This document shows, piece by piece, positions 1 through 7,026 of a DNA stretch of 27,615 nt (positions within the stretch are counted from its first letter, which is position 1; every line of letters begins with the position of its first letter). The stretch is from Candidatus Undinarchaeales archaeon (GTDB lineage Archaea > SpSt-1190 > JASMDC01), in the NCBI GenBank assembly GCA_030753015.1, contig JASMDC010000040.1, positions 3,239 through 30,853 on the forward strand. The letters run 5' to 3'. A program made the translations under genes and the position numbers. Below the pieces are notes generated by a model. The model was not told the DNA's origin. It did not search any database and saw nothing but the letters and a program-made list of their open reading frames with translations.

Positions 1-1158
1 GATACAGCGCGGGTGCACGCAGCTCCCGCTGGTGAAGTAGCGCTTTTTAGTGTGGGGGAAGACAGGGCAGTGGGTGTGGCCCGCGATGAGGATACCGTCC
101 TTCTGCTTGTCGATCCAGTTCTCGAGCGTCTTGTCGACATCGCTCCGGATGGTGAAGTTCTTTGCCGGGCTCGTGGAGTCCCTTATACCGTAGAGCTGGA
201 GGGGCATCCAGAAGTTACGAAGGGCAAATTTGCCGAGCCAGTCAACATTGCTCGTCTCTGGATCGGCCTGATGGCCATGGACCAGGTAGACCTTCGCGTC
301 CAGCTCCTTGATGTCGAGGATGAGGCCCTCTATGGGCTTGATGTCCTTGTCGTACACGATGGTCTTGTCCTTGATACGTGCCACGCCCAGCGTCTTACGT
401 TCCCTGCCATCCTCCTTGATCGTGACCGTGTCCGGCTTGAGCTTGACGGTGACCGTGCTCTTCTTGGAAGAGATGACGAGCTTGCGGTCGCTCTTCCATT
501 CCGTGGCCGAGCTACTGTCCACCCATGTGATCCCTAGATGGTCCCGTATATAGCGCCTGAGCCGCCAGGCGTCCTCCCCGTCGACCTTGTTCCAACAGAA
601 CAGGTACCCCATGAGCGCTCTCTTGCTATCGTCGCCCTTCTTCACCTCGTCGTGGTTGCCCCAGATGACTTGGAGCCGGTCCTCTTTCAGGAACTTACGG
701 ATCAGCCAGAACACATGGCTGTGGGCCGTGTGCACCTCCTCTGGTGTGTTCTCCCAGAGCTCGTCGCCATCGCCGAGCTCGATGTAGGTGAATCCATTCT
801 TGAGGTAATCGCTCAATGCGTGGAAGAATAGGACCTGGTTGTGGGCGAAATCGTCGGCCCAGCTGTTGTCCCCTCGGTGGTGGTCGCTGAAAATGATGTA
901 CTTCGATCCCGGCTCGGCGACGACCTCCTTGACCTTGCCTTTCTTCTGAATGAGCAGCTCGTCCAAGCGTGTGCCCTCGGCCGCACCCTTCAGCCAGGAC
1001 GGCAGGATCGCGAGCACGTATAGACCCATCCAGATTAGGACATAGTCGCGTCCCATTGTTGGGCATTCCGAGCTCTCCGTGCAGAGCTGTAACAGTAGGA
1101 TCGTGCATCCAAAGGCGAAGACGATCAATAAGATAAGGTTCCTCATAAGTGTGTCCAT
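1..1158 (-). CDS. Membrane-anchored calcineurin-like metallophosphoesterase (C-terminus outside window)
   Basis: The reading frame is open from an ATG at 1158 to the left edge of the window: 386 codons are visible and there is no stop, so the gene is partial. A hydrophobic segment at about residues 7-26 and another at about 39-56 suggest a membrane-anchored N-terminus. The two-metal phosphoesterase signature follows in order: SDHHRGD (91-97), ELGDGDELW (127-135), GNHD (167-170), HGHQ (294-297) and GHTHC (360-364). The first motif has DHH in place of the usual DxH. About 120 residues separate GNHD from HGH, longer than in minimal family members, so an insert domain is likely. A purine-rich GGAAGGA lies just upstream of the ATG. 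The substrate cannot be read from sequence; phosphoesters of nucleotides or lipids are typical of the family. It is downstream of the glutamine synthetase gene on the same strand, with a 136-base gap. Confidence 0.85.
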   Translation of the reverse strand, partial: MDTLMRNLILLIVFAFGCTILLLQLCTESSECPTMGRDYVLIWMGLYVLAILPSWLKGAAEGTRLDELLIQKKGKVKEVVAEPGSKYIIFSDHHRGDNSWADDFAHNQVLFFHALSDYLKNGFTYIELGDGDELWENTPEEVHTAHSHVFWLIRKFLKEDRLQVIWGNHDEVKKGDDSKRALMGYLFCWNKVDGEDAWRLRRYIRDHLGITWVDSSSATEWKSDRKLVISSKKSTVTVKLKPDTVTIKEDGRERKTLGVARIKDKTIVYDKDIKPIEGLILDIKELDAKVYLVHGHQADPETSNVDWLGKFALRNFWMPLQLYGIRDSTSPAKNFTIRSDVDKTLENWIDKQKDGILIAGHTHCPVFPHTKKRYFTSGSCVHPRCI

Positions 1159-1294
1159 ACCTATCCTTCCCCATGAGTACGGTAATCCCGTGGCCAGACC
1201 CGTCCATGTAGCGGGGGCCCGGGAGACACCTACTCTGATTGCTAAGAAGGTAGTATCCTTTTTCTCTTTATGCCCGGTGGTCCGGCCACGACGC

Positions 1295-2674
1295 TCAGCT
1301 CTCGAAGTACAGCGTGTACTCAAGGGGATGGGGACGGCTCGCGACCATCACCGCCTCCTGGCGCTTGAGGGTCACCCACGAGTCGATGAGCCCCTCGTCG
1401 AACACATTGCCGCGCATCAGGAAGGCGCAGTCCTCCTCCAGGGCGTCCAGGCTCTCGTCCAGGGACAGCGGCAGGTACCTCAGTCCCCTGAGCGCCTCCC
1501 GGTCCTCGTAGAGGTTGGTATCGTGGGGCCCGAACCCGAGCTCGGACGGGTCCAGCTTGTTGACGATGCCGTCGATGCCCGCCATGAGCATGGCGGCGAG
1601 CATGATGTAGGGATTGCCCATGGCGTCGGGCGGCCGGAACTCGATACGGGTCTGCTCCGGGTCGCTCACGTAGGACGGGATGCGCACGGCCGATGACCGG
1701 TTGGCCTGGCCGAAGGCGCGCAGCACCGGCGCCTCGAAGGCGCCCAGCCGCTTGTAGGAGTTGGTGGACGCGTTGGTAAAGGCCGCCAGCGCCGCTGCAT
1801 GTTCCAGGAGCCCGCCGATGTAGTACCGTGCGGTCTGGGAGAGGTTGGCGTACCCTCCCTCCTCGTAGAACACGTTCTTCCCCTTCTTCACCAGGTACTG
1901 GTGGACGTGCCAGCCGTTGCCCGCCGCGTCGTGGAGAGGCTTGGGCATGAACGTGAGCGACAGCCCCCGTTCCTGGGCCAGGTTGAACAGCAGGTACTTG
2001 GACAGCACTGCGGAGTCGGCCGTGGCCAGCAGCGGCTGGAACAGCAGTTCGATCTCCTGCTGCCCTTTCTGCCCCACCTCGTGGTGGTGGTACTTCACGG
2101 GGATCCCCAGCTTCGCCATGATCTCGCACGCCTCGTCACGCAGGTCGTCATGGGTATCGAAGGGATTGGCCGCGTGGTAGGCGTTGTGCACCATGTCCTC
2201 GTGGGAGTGGACAGCGAAGAACGACTCGTGAGGCTGGCAGTCGAATGCCACCTCGTCGAACACGTAGAACTCGAACTCGGGTCCCCACAGTGACTTGTCA
2301 GCTATGTCCAGCTCGGCAAGTAGCCCCTCGGCACGCTGGGCAACGGCCCGTACGTCGTTGGGATAGCGCGTCCGGTCCGCGTCGGTTAGATGGATGGTCA
2401 TGAAGCACGTGAGCGTCCGTGCCTGGCGGAAGGGATCGAGCTTCACGGTCGACAGGTCGGGGCGCTGGACCATGTCCGAATCCTCCATGCGCGCGAACCC
2501 GTAGCTCGAGGCGTCGAACCCGATGCCCTCATCCATCAGCTGCGGAGTGAACCGCTCCGCTGGGATGGATACGTGGTGGAGCCTGCCGGCAAGGTCCAGT
2601 GACTTGAAGTCGATGAACCTGACCTTCTCCTTCTTGATGAGCCGCTGTACGGACGCGAACGCGCTGTCGACCAT
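1295..2674 (-). CDS. glnA: Glutamine synthetase family protein (type I)
   Basis: 459 residues, the normal length for a type I glutamine synthetase, which makes glutamine from glutamate, ammonia and ATP in the cytosol. Family motifs are present in order: the N-terminal loop DASSYGF (54-60), GPEFEF (131-136) and HHHEVGQKGQQEIEL (196-210) with metal-binding glutamates, FMPKP (242-246), GNGWHVHQ (252-259), NSYKRL (305-310), NRSSAVRIP (325-333) and RIEFRPPD (343-350). The segment usually written GSGMHxHQSL is GNGWHVHQYL here, and the preceding residues are HDAAG instead of the common G-x-NGSG. The enzyme is therefore a divergent member, and a different amine acceptor (a glutamylpolyamine-synthetase-like role) cannot be excluded. 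A Shine-Dalgarno-like GAGGGA precedes the ATG at 2674. It appears to be transcribed alone. Confidence 0.85.
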   Translation of the reverse strand: MVDSAFASVQRLIKKEKVRFIDFKSLDLAGRLHHVSIPAERFTPQLMDEGIGFDASSYGFARMEDSDMVQRPDLSTVKLDPFRQARTLTCFMTIHLTDADRTRYPNDVRAVAQRAEGLLAELDIADKSLWGPEFEFYVFDEVAFDCQPHESFFAVHSHEDMVHNAYHAANPFDTHDDLRDEACEIMAKLGIPVKYHHHEVGQKGQQEIELLFQPLLATADSAVLSKYLLFNLAQERGLSLTFMPKPLHDAAGNGWHVHQYLVKKGKNVFYEEGGYANLSQTARYYIGGLLEHAAALAAFTNASTNSYKRLGAFEAPVLRAFGQANRSSAVRIPSYVSDPEQTRIEFRPPDAMGNPYIMLAAMLMAGIDGIVNKLDPSELGFGPHDTNLYEDREALRGLRYLPLSLDESLDALEEDCAFLMRGNVFDEGLIDSWVTLKRQEAVMVASRPHPLEYTLYFES

Positions 2675-2821
2675 ATGCCGTCCCTCGCTGGCGACCAGTG
2701 CGGGAGCGCTTAAGAACCTTATGCCCGGGACTGTGGGACGGTGGCACGATGGGAAAAAGGGGTGCGGGGGACGCTCGTGAAGGGCCGTCGGTGTACCGGG
2801 CAGGCCTTTACAAAGATGATG

Positions 2822-2845
2822 GCGAGGGGCCCGTAGGCCCCTCGC
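2822..2845. terminator. Perfect 10-bp hairpin, possible terminator
   Basis: GCGAGGGGCC and GGCCCCTCGC are separated by the four bases CGTA, giving a perfect 10-bp GC-rich stem in the 265-base gap between the glutamine synthetase start and the stop of the next minus-strand gene. It lies about 95 bases downstream of that gene's stop (2940). Only a weakly U-rich stretch follows on the minus strand, so it is not a classical archaeal U-tract terminator. It could instead stabilise a 3' end. Nothing else is evident in the gap apart from the promoter of the glutamine synthetase gene. Confidence 0.4.
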
Positions 2846-2939
2846 GTGAAGCCGAGGTGCGCGATCTCGCCCGGGGGGGTGGTCTCGACGTGCCCCTCGA
2901 CCCTATGACTCGAGCCGAGAAAGGTTGCGGGCGGGCCGC

Positions 2940-3485
2940 TCAGGTCCGCTCGAACGTTATCTCGACAGTGGTGGTCTCCTTCTCGGGGGTGGAGCCCTCG
3001 GTCCGGGTGAACTTCCGCTGGTAGGTCTCTTCGAGCGATCCGATCCGCTCCTTGGACGCAAAGTGGCCCTTGACGGACCGGATGGGATGCGTCCACTCGG
3101 CCAGGAGGTCGTTCCGCTCGGGCGTACCGTAGTCGGCGTCGGCCAGCTCCACGAGCACGAGGTCGATCTGGTCCTTGGTCCCTGACATGGAGAGGGTGTA
3201 GCCCTTCTCCTCGACGTCCATCCAGGCGGGTGCGGGCCAGGGGCCGGCGTAATGGCTCTTCTCCTGGTGTGGCGTGATCTCGTAGGAGAGGTTGCCGTCA
3301 ATGGCGTTATTGGCGAACTCGCACGCGGCCTCCATGGTCTCGGGGAAGCCCTCACCGCGCTGAGGGTAGCTCGTGAGGATCTCGTTCTCCTTTAGCCATC
3401 CGCCGGTGAAGCCGTGCTGTTCCACCCCGGTGAGGTAGGTCAGGTTGACGCTGACAAGCTCCTTATCACAGTCTATGTCGTACAT
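2940..3485 (-). CDS. Hypothetical protein, 181 aa, soluble
   Basis: I do not recognise a family. The protein is 181 residues, without signal peptide or membrane segment, fairly acidic and rich in Thr/Glu at the C-terminus. It has a Trp/Pro-rich patch near residues 82-90 (AGPWPAPAW). The ORF is supported by codon use like the neighbours and by an archaeal TATA box (TTTATAAC on the minus strand, about 3527-3535). A Shine-Dalgarno-like GGTGA lies a few bases before the ATG at 3485. It is separated from the metE operon upstream by 89 bases and has its own promoter. A 9-bp inverted repeat (3490-3524) lies between the TATA box and the start, so the gene is probably regulated. Confidence 0.65.
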   Translation of the reverse strand: MYDIDCDKELVSVNLTYLTGVEQHGFTGGWLKENEILTSYPQRGEGFPETMEAACEFANNAIDGNLSYEITPHQEKSHYAGPWPAPAWMDVEEKGYTLSMSGTKDQIDLVLVELADADYGTPERNDLLAEWTHPIRSVKGHFASKERIGSLEETYQRKFTRTEGSTPEKETTTVEITFERT

Positions 3486-3489
3486 GATT

Positions 3490-3524
3490 GGTCACCAGTT
3501 ATGGGGACGACTGCGCTGGTGACC
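3490..3524. promoter_or_regulatory. Operator-like inverted repeat between TATA box and start codon
   Basis: GGTCACCAG (3490-3498) and CTGGTGACC (3516-3524) form a perfect 9-bp inverted repeat with a 17-base spacer. One arm abuts the TATA box (about 3527-3535). The other contains the Shine-Dalgarno-like GGTGA of the 181-aa gene starting at 3485. The expected transcription start (about 25 bases from the TATA box) falls inside the spacer, so a dimeric DNA-binding protein at this site would block initiation. If transcription starts further upstream, the same repeat would fold in the mRNA and hide the ribosome binding site. Confidence 0.5.
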
Positions 3525-3574
3525 GCGTTATAAACATTGCCCGGGGTGTGTGTCGTGGTGGCAGGGGGCGAGCT

Positions 3575-4486
3575 CTAACCCAATTCGTCCCGCACCAGCC
3601 GTGCTGCGGCCACCAGGTTCCGCAGCTTGGCGTCCGCCGTCTTCCGAGGGAGCTTCTTCAGCCCGCAGTCCGGGTCCGGTACCACCCGCTCGGGCCCCAG
3701 CAGCTCGCACGCCCTGCGGATGAGCGCGGCCACCTCGTCCACTGTCTCCACCCGGGCGTCGTCGGACCTGACGCATCCCAGCCCGATGCGTTGGACCGTC
3801 CCCGTATCGGCCACAGCGTCCAGAAGCTGCGGATCGGCAGCGAACTCGAGGTCCAGCACCGCAACGGGCATCCCGGCCAGCGCGTCGAGGACAGGGGCCA
3901 CCTTCCCGCACACATGGAGCGTCACGGGCACCTCGAGCCCCCGTACCACCTCGGCAACGAGCTCTTGTGCGTACACCGGTAGGTCCACGGAGAAGAAGGG
4001 CTCGTCCACCTGGACGACAGGAGCGCCGGCGGCCTCGAGCGCACGCACCTCGGCGTTGAGCGCCCTGGCCAGGGCGAAGGCGGCGTCCTCCTCCCGGTCG
4101 TAGTGCGCGTTCACGCACCCGCGTGCCAGGGTGTAGGGACCCGTGACGATACCCTTCACTGATGCACGCCCGGCGGCCACCTCACGGGCACGGACCAGGT
4201 CATCGGTCGTTATAGACCGTCGGAAGGACACATCATCGAAGATCACCGGCCGGCCCTTCATCCGGATGCCCCCGAGACGGGATGCGAACAGCGACACGAT
4301 ACCCGCCCGGGTCTGGCCGTCCGAGATGATGTCCAGGCCAGCTGCGAGCTGGGCCTCCACCGCCTGCTCCAGGGAGAGCAGGTACGGATCGCGTCCCGTA
4401 CGGTAGGCGGCCATGCACTCGGCGTGTGTAGGGTGGACCGGGTAGGAGCCCACAACCGTTGTGGGAAGGAGCTCGGGCACGGTCAC
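3575..4486 (-). CDS. metE: Core (C-terminal-domain only) methionine synthase, MetE-like
   Basis: 303 residues, corresponding only to the catalytic C-terminal barrel of cobalamin-independent methionine synthase (about 755 residues in bacteria). It starts with the family's VVGSYP motif. The zinc ligands of MetE have counterparts with matching spacing: His191 and Cys193 in HVCGK, Glu214, and Cys274 in DPDCGLKK. VDEPFFS (160-166) matches the homocysteine-site loop. Core MetE enzymes of archaea are known or thought to take methyl from methylated corrinoid proteins instead of polyglutamyl methyl-folate. The GTG start at 4486 overlaps the mtrH stop as GTGA. A longer frame upstream of this GTG exists but lies antisense-free over mtrH and lacks family similarity. 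Location behind mtrA and mtrH suggests that MtrA is its methyl donor (inference). Confidence 0.85.
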   Translation of the reverse strand: MTVPELLPTTVVGSYPVHPTHAECMAAYRTGRDPYLLSLEQAVEAQLAAGLDIISDGQTRAGIVSLFASRLGGIRMKGRPVIFDDVSFRRSITTDDLVRAREVAAGRASVKGIVTGPYTLARGCVNAHYDREEDAAFALARALNAEVRALEAAGAPVVQVDEPFFSVDLPVYAQELVAEVVRGLEVPVTLHVCGKVAPVLDALAGMPVAVLDLEFAADPQLLDAVADTGTVQRIGLGCVRSDDARVETVDEVAALIRRACELLGPERVVPDPDCGLKKLPRKTADAKLRNLVAAARLVRDELG

Positions 4487-5412
4487 GGCAGCCGCCTCGC
4501 GGGGTGGTCGTCGGGTACGGCCACACCGAAGTAGTCCTCTGCGCCCTCGGCCACCAGCCGGGCGGTGAAGGCCACTGGCGGGTACACCAGGGGCGTATTC
4601 TCGACCCTCCCGGTGAGCACCAGATCGGCCCCCCAGGACACGGGCAGTGCAGCGGCGGCCGCGTCGGCCGCGTCGAAGTCCGCCGGCCGCCCCTCGCGCC
4701 AGCCGCGCATCCATCCCCAGGCGTGGAGCGTGTTGTGGAGCGCGCACCCGACAGGGAGGCCGAACCGGCTCTTGAACACCGGGATGGCGCGCAGGCATTC
4801 GGCGGCGCCGGTTCCGAAGGGCGTTGCGCCCGTGTCGAGCAGCACCCGATCGATGCCCGCGTCCTCGGCGATGGCCAGCAGCCCCGTGTCCAGGAGCTTG
4901 GCCCCGTCCTCGAGGATGGCCAGTCGGCCGTCGGTGGAGGGATCAGCGGGATTGAAAGCGAGCACGATGGCCGCCGCTGGCGTGTTGGATGCCAGCGCCT
5001 CCCGCTCTTCCTTGGTGATGCCGATGTTCAGCGAGTTGTAGATAGTGCGGTCCAGCAGACCCGACTTCCCCAAGTGCTCGAGCACCGCCGGGCGCAGGGC
5101 AGGATCGGGGATGTCAACGGAGAAGGGTGCGTCGGGGGGCAGCACATCGCTCACCACCTCGATCCGCTCCGGTAACGTGGAAAGATCGCGCACCGCCACA
5201 TCAGGCAGGAACGGTACCCCGGTCACCTGGGCCAGCGTCAGTGCGCTCTCGAGCGCCTCGAACGCCGCGGTCCGGGCATCGTCATTCATGGTCCAATACC
5301 GTTTGCCCACGAACGCCGTGGCCACCAGGACCGGAGGCCGCTCCCCGGGCTGACCCCCGAACTCCAGGTCGCCCACGCACACACGTCGCTGCTCGGTCGT
5401 GAAGCCGATCAT
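4483..5412 (-). CDS. mtrH: MtrH-like methyl-tetrahydropterin:corrinoid methyltransferase
   Basis: 309 residues, close to the length of MtrH, the catalytic subunit of the methyl-H4MPT:coenzyme M methyltransferase complex. MtrH moves the methyl group from N5-methyl-tetrahydromethanopterin to the cobalt of the MtrA corrinoid. The N-terminus (VGDLEFGGQPGERPPVLVAT) matches the MtrH start. The (beta/alpha)8 pterin methyltransferase pattern follows, including SVDIPDP, YNSLNIG, LDTGATPFGTG and CALHN. The ATG at 5412 overlaps the mtrA stop as ATGA, and its own stop overlaps the metE start, so the three genes should be translationally coupled. The other Mtr subunits (B-G) are not nearby, so a sodium-pumping methanogenic complex is not indicated. 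The pterin donor (H4MPT or H4folate) cannot be told from sequence. Confidence 0.88.
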   Translation of the reverse strand: MIGFTTEQRRVCVGDLEFGGQPGERPPVLVATAFVGKRYWTMNDDARTAAFEALESALTLAQVTGVPFLPDVAVRDLSTLPERIEVVSDVLPPDAPFSVDIPDPALRPAVLEHLGKSGLLDRTIYNSLNIGITKEEREALASNTPAAAIVLAFNPADPSTDGRLAILEDGAKLLDTGLLAIAEDAGIDRVLLDTGATPFGTGAAECLRAIPVFKSRFGLPVGCALHNTLHAWGWMRGWREGRPADFDAADAAAAALPVSWGADLVLTGRVENTPLVYPPVAFTARLVAEGAEDYFGVAVPDDHPARRLP

Positions 5413-5993
5413 CCGTTCACCTCCGCTGGTCGCACTTCGCCGTACGGATCAACGATGACCGTCGCGTGCACGCCCACGCCTCCGGCCATCCCCGAGTGGT
5501 CGGTGGCGTGTCGCACACGCTCCACGGCGAACGGAGCGTTCATGGGACCGGGATTCCTGGCCCTGCAGTCCTCCAGCGTCCTGCGAAGGACGGCCGGACC
5601 GGTCTCGCCGAGCAGGTCGATGACCTCCACCTGCTGTCGGAACCGCTCGATTGCGTCGTCACCGATGTTCTCGACGAAGGGCACGGCCCCCGGTGCGCCG
5701 ATGATCCGCCGCCGCTCGTCAAGGCCATTGCGAACCAGCGCCAGCAGCGATGCGCCCGACAGGTGGCCGCGCACGTCGGCGCCAACGAGCACCACGAAGC
5801 GAAGCCGGGGGTTGGAGAGGACGTTGGCGATGAGCGTCTCGATACCGATGTTCTCCGTGCGCAGGGGCCCCCACACCGCCGTCAGGTCCGCGGGGACCTC
5901 CACCTGCCCGCCCATAGTGACGACGACCACAGGCGACGAGGCTTCGCCGCGCATGATATCGCCTCCCCAGGGGTACAGACCGTCATCGGCCAC
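5409..5993 (-). CDS. mtrA: Soluble MtrA-like corrinoid methyl carrier
   Basis: 194 residues from a GTG at 5993. In methanogens MtrA holds the corrinoid that receives the methyl group from MtrH. Conserved MtrA blocks are visible: WGGDI near the N-terminus, SSPVVVVTMGG, WGPLRTENIGIETLIANVLS, RFVVLVGADVRGHLSG and IGAPGAVPFVENI. His77 in GHLSG corresponds to the cobalt-coordinating histidine region of methanogen MtrA. The C-terminal membrane anchor of methanogen MtrA is missing, and the last ~40 residues are a soluble extension, so the protein is probably cytosolic. A longer frame opens upstream, but a TATA-like box at 6015-6022 is about 25 bases before this GTG, which fits a leaderless mRNA and decides the start. 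First gene of mtrA-mtrH-metE. Confidence 0.85.
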   Translation of the reverse strand: MADDGLYPWGGDIMRGEASSPVVVVTMGGQVEVPADLTAVWGPLRTENIGIETLIANVLSNPRLRFVVLVGADVRGHLSGASLLALVRNGLDERRRIIGAPGAVPFVENIGDDAIERFRQQVEVIDLLGETGPAVLRRTLEDCRARNPGPMNAPFAVERVRHATDHSGMAGGVGVHATVIVDPYGEVRPAEVNG

Positions 5994-6011
5994 GTGCCAA
6001 TGATGGCGACA

Positions 6012-6060
6012 CAGCTTTTTAGCTATTGCGCGGGCCGCACCGCCCGACATCCTTATAATA
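6012..6060. promoter_or_regulatory. Divergent promoters of the mtrA and gcvH operons
   Basis: On the minus strand the A/T-rich core CTAAAAAG (6015-6022) is centred about 25 bases from the mtrA GTG. On the plus strand TTATAATA (6053-6060) is 44 bases before the gcvH-like ATG at 6101, leaving a short leader with a GGGAG ribosome binding site at about 6088-6092. The two operons may share regulation because their promoters are within 50 bases. Confidence 0.55.
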
Positions 6061-6100
6061 TTGAGCGTATGTAAGAATAGAGTAGAAGGGAGAGCGTTAA

Positions 6101-6538
6101 ATGGACGTGGACGGGTACGATTATCCAATGGACCTCCACTACTCCAAGGACCATGTCTGGGTCCGGACGGAGGGAGAGTGCGTCAGGATAGAGTTCACCG
6201 ATTTCGCCCAGGATATCGCCGGCGGTCTGCACTACGTGCGGGTGTTCCCCGCGGGGAAGCGGATCGAGACGGGTCGCGCTCAGGGTACCGTCGGTACGGG
6301 CAAGTGGGTCGGCCCCGTGGTCGCTCCCGTGTCCGGAACGGTGGTCGAGCCCAACGAGCGCCTGGCCTGCGAACCCGGTCTGGTGAACAGCGATCCCTTC
6401 GGCGATGGATGGTTCGCCATCGTGGCCCCTGACAACCTCGATGACGGTCTGAGAGGGCTGGTACGGGGCGATGAGCCGTCCTTCGAAGGATGGATGAAGG
6501 AACGTATGAACGCCACCAGGGGGGAGGCACACACATGA
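6101..6538 (+). CDS. gcvH: GcvH-like lipoyl carrier protein
   Basis: 145 residues, slightly longer than the ~125-130 of the glycine cleavage H protein. H proteins carry a lipoyl-lysine arm that shuttles the aminomethyl intermediate between P, T and L proteins. HYSKDHVWVR at the N-terminus is the family start motif. GTVGTGKWVGPVVAPVSG (62-79) aligns with the lipoylation site and places the modified lysine at Lys68, followed by the conserved VSGTV turn, NSDPFGDGW and a C-terminal helix. The usual E-S before the lysine is replaced by G-T-G. No gcvT, gcvP or lpd is in the window. It starts an operon with a HEPN-like gene and thiI, divergent from the methionine operon. Roles could be glycine cleavage feeding C1 units, or a lipoate-binding carrier of another pathway, as known for archaeal GcvH-like proteins in sulfur metabolism. 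Confidence 0.82.
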   Translation: MDVDGYDYPMDLHYSKDHVWVRTEGECVRIEFTDFAQDIAGGLHYVRVFPAGKRIETGRAQGTVGTGKWVGPVVAPVSGTVVEPNERLACEPGLVNSDPFGDGWFAIVAPDNLDDGLRGLVRGDEPSFEGWMKERMNATRGEAHT

Positions 6539-7026
6539 AATCAGAGGAACATTTAGAGAATGCGCGCCAATGGGGAAAGGCCGCGCAATGCGCCAAGGAG
6601 CAGGGGCAGGAGCTGGTGCTCCCGCATGCCAGTTTCTACGAGGCGGCAAACTACATCGAGGCCGTGCTCGCCGAGCGTAAGATACATTCGGACGACCACC
6701 TCCAGCGAGTGCGCAACATGTACGAATCGGGCAGATTCAGCTTCGACGAGGTCCAGTTCTTCGAGAAGGTGACCCGCCAGCGTATCATCGTCGAGTTCCA
6801 GATGCCCTCTCGCCCTCTCAAGGAGGTCGAGGAGGTTGGCCGGATCTTCAGACAGCGCTGGGAGCGGGACCACCCGACGAAGCCGGAGGAACCGGCCGAG
6901 GCACCTACAGAGGAGGCTCCCGGGGGGGCTCCCGAGAAGGCAGCGGAGAAACCGGCGAAGAAGAAGACCAAGAAGGCCGCTGCGAAGAAGAAGGTGTCGA
7001 AGAAGAAGGGGTCGGAGAAGGCTTGA
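6535..7026 (+). CDS. HEPN-like protein with lysine/alanine-rich H1-like tail
   Basis: 163 residues from an ATG at 6535 that overlaps the gcvH stop as ATGA and is preceded by a strong GGGGAGG. The N-terminal ~112 residues are predicted helical, with a pattern resembling HEPN domains (HASFYEAANYIEAVLAERKI, then DDHLQRVR at 53-60). The canonical RNase motif Rx4-6H is not clear, so this is a resemblance rather than a firm assignment. Residues ~115-138 are Pro/Glu-rich. Residues ~139-163 are almost only Lys, Ala, Ser and Thr (motifs such as KKKTKKAAAKKK), resembling histone H1 tails and suggesting binding to DNA, RNA or ribosomes. It sits between the lipoyl carrier and ThiI genes with overlaps at both ends. 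Function unknown. Confidence 0.7.
   Translation: MKSEEHLENARQWGKAAQCAKEQGQELVLPHASFYEAANYIEAVLAERKIHSDDHLQRVRNMYESGRFSFDEVQFFEKVTRQRIIVEFQMPSRPLKEVEEVGRIFRQRWERDHPTKPEEPAEAPTEEAPGGAPEKAAEKPAKKKTKKAAAKKKVSKKKGSEKA

Noticed and set aside
13-537. Plus-strand 174-codon frame at the left edge
   Set aside because: It is antisense to the metallophosphoesterase gene, whose minus-strand translation carries five family motifs; the plus-strand frame has no recognisable protein features.
1320-2129. Long minus-strand frame inside the glutamine synthetase gene
   Set aside because: Arg/Gly/Pro-rich shadow frame typical of high-GC DNA; the glutamine synthetase motifs are all in the other frame.
4487-4798. 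N-terminal extension of the MetE frame
   Set aside because: The extension overlaps mtrH and has no MetE similarity; the GTG at 4486 overlaps the mtrH stop and begins right at the conserved VVGSYP region.
3575-5993. Evidence for methanogenesis
   Set aside because: Only MtrA and MtrH homologues are present, MtrA has no membrane anchor, and mtrB-G and mcr are absent from the window; a biosynthetic role fits better.
5994-6128. Longer MtrA start
   Set aside because: Upstream residues overlap the promoter region of both operons and the gcvH start; the TATA-like box fits GTG 5993.
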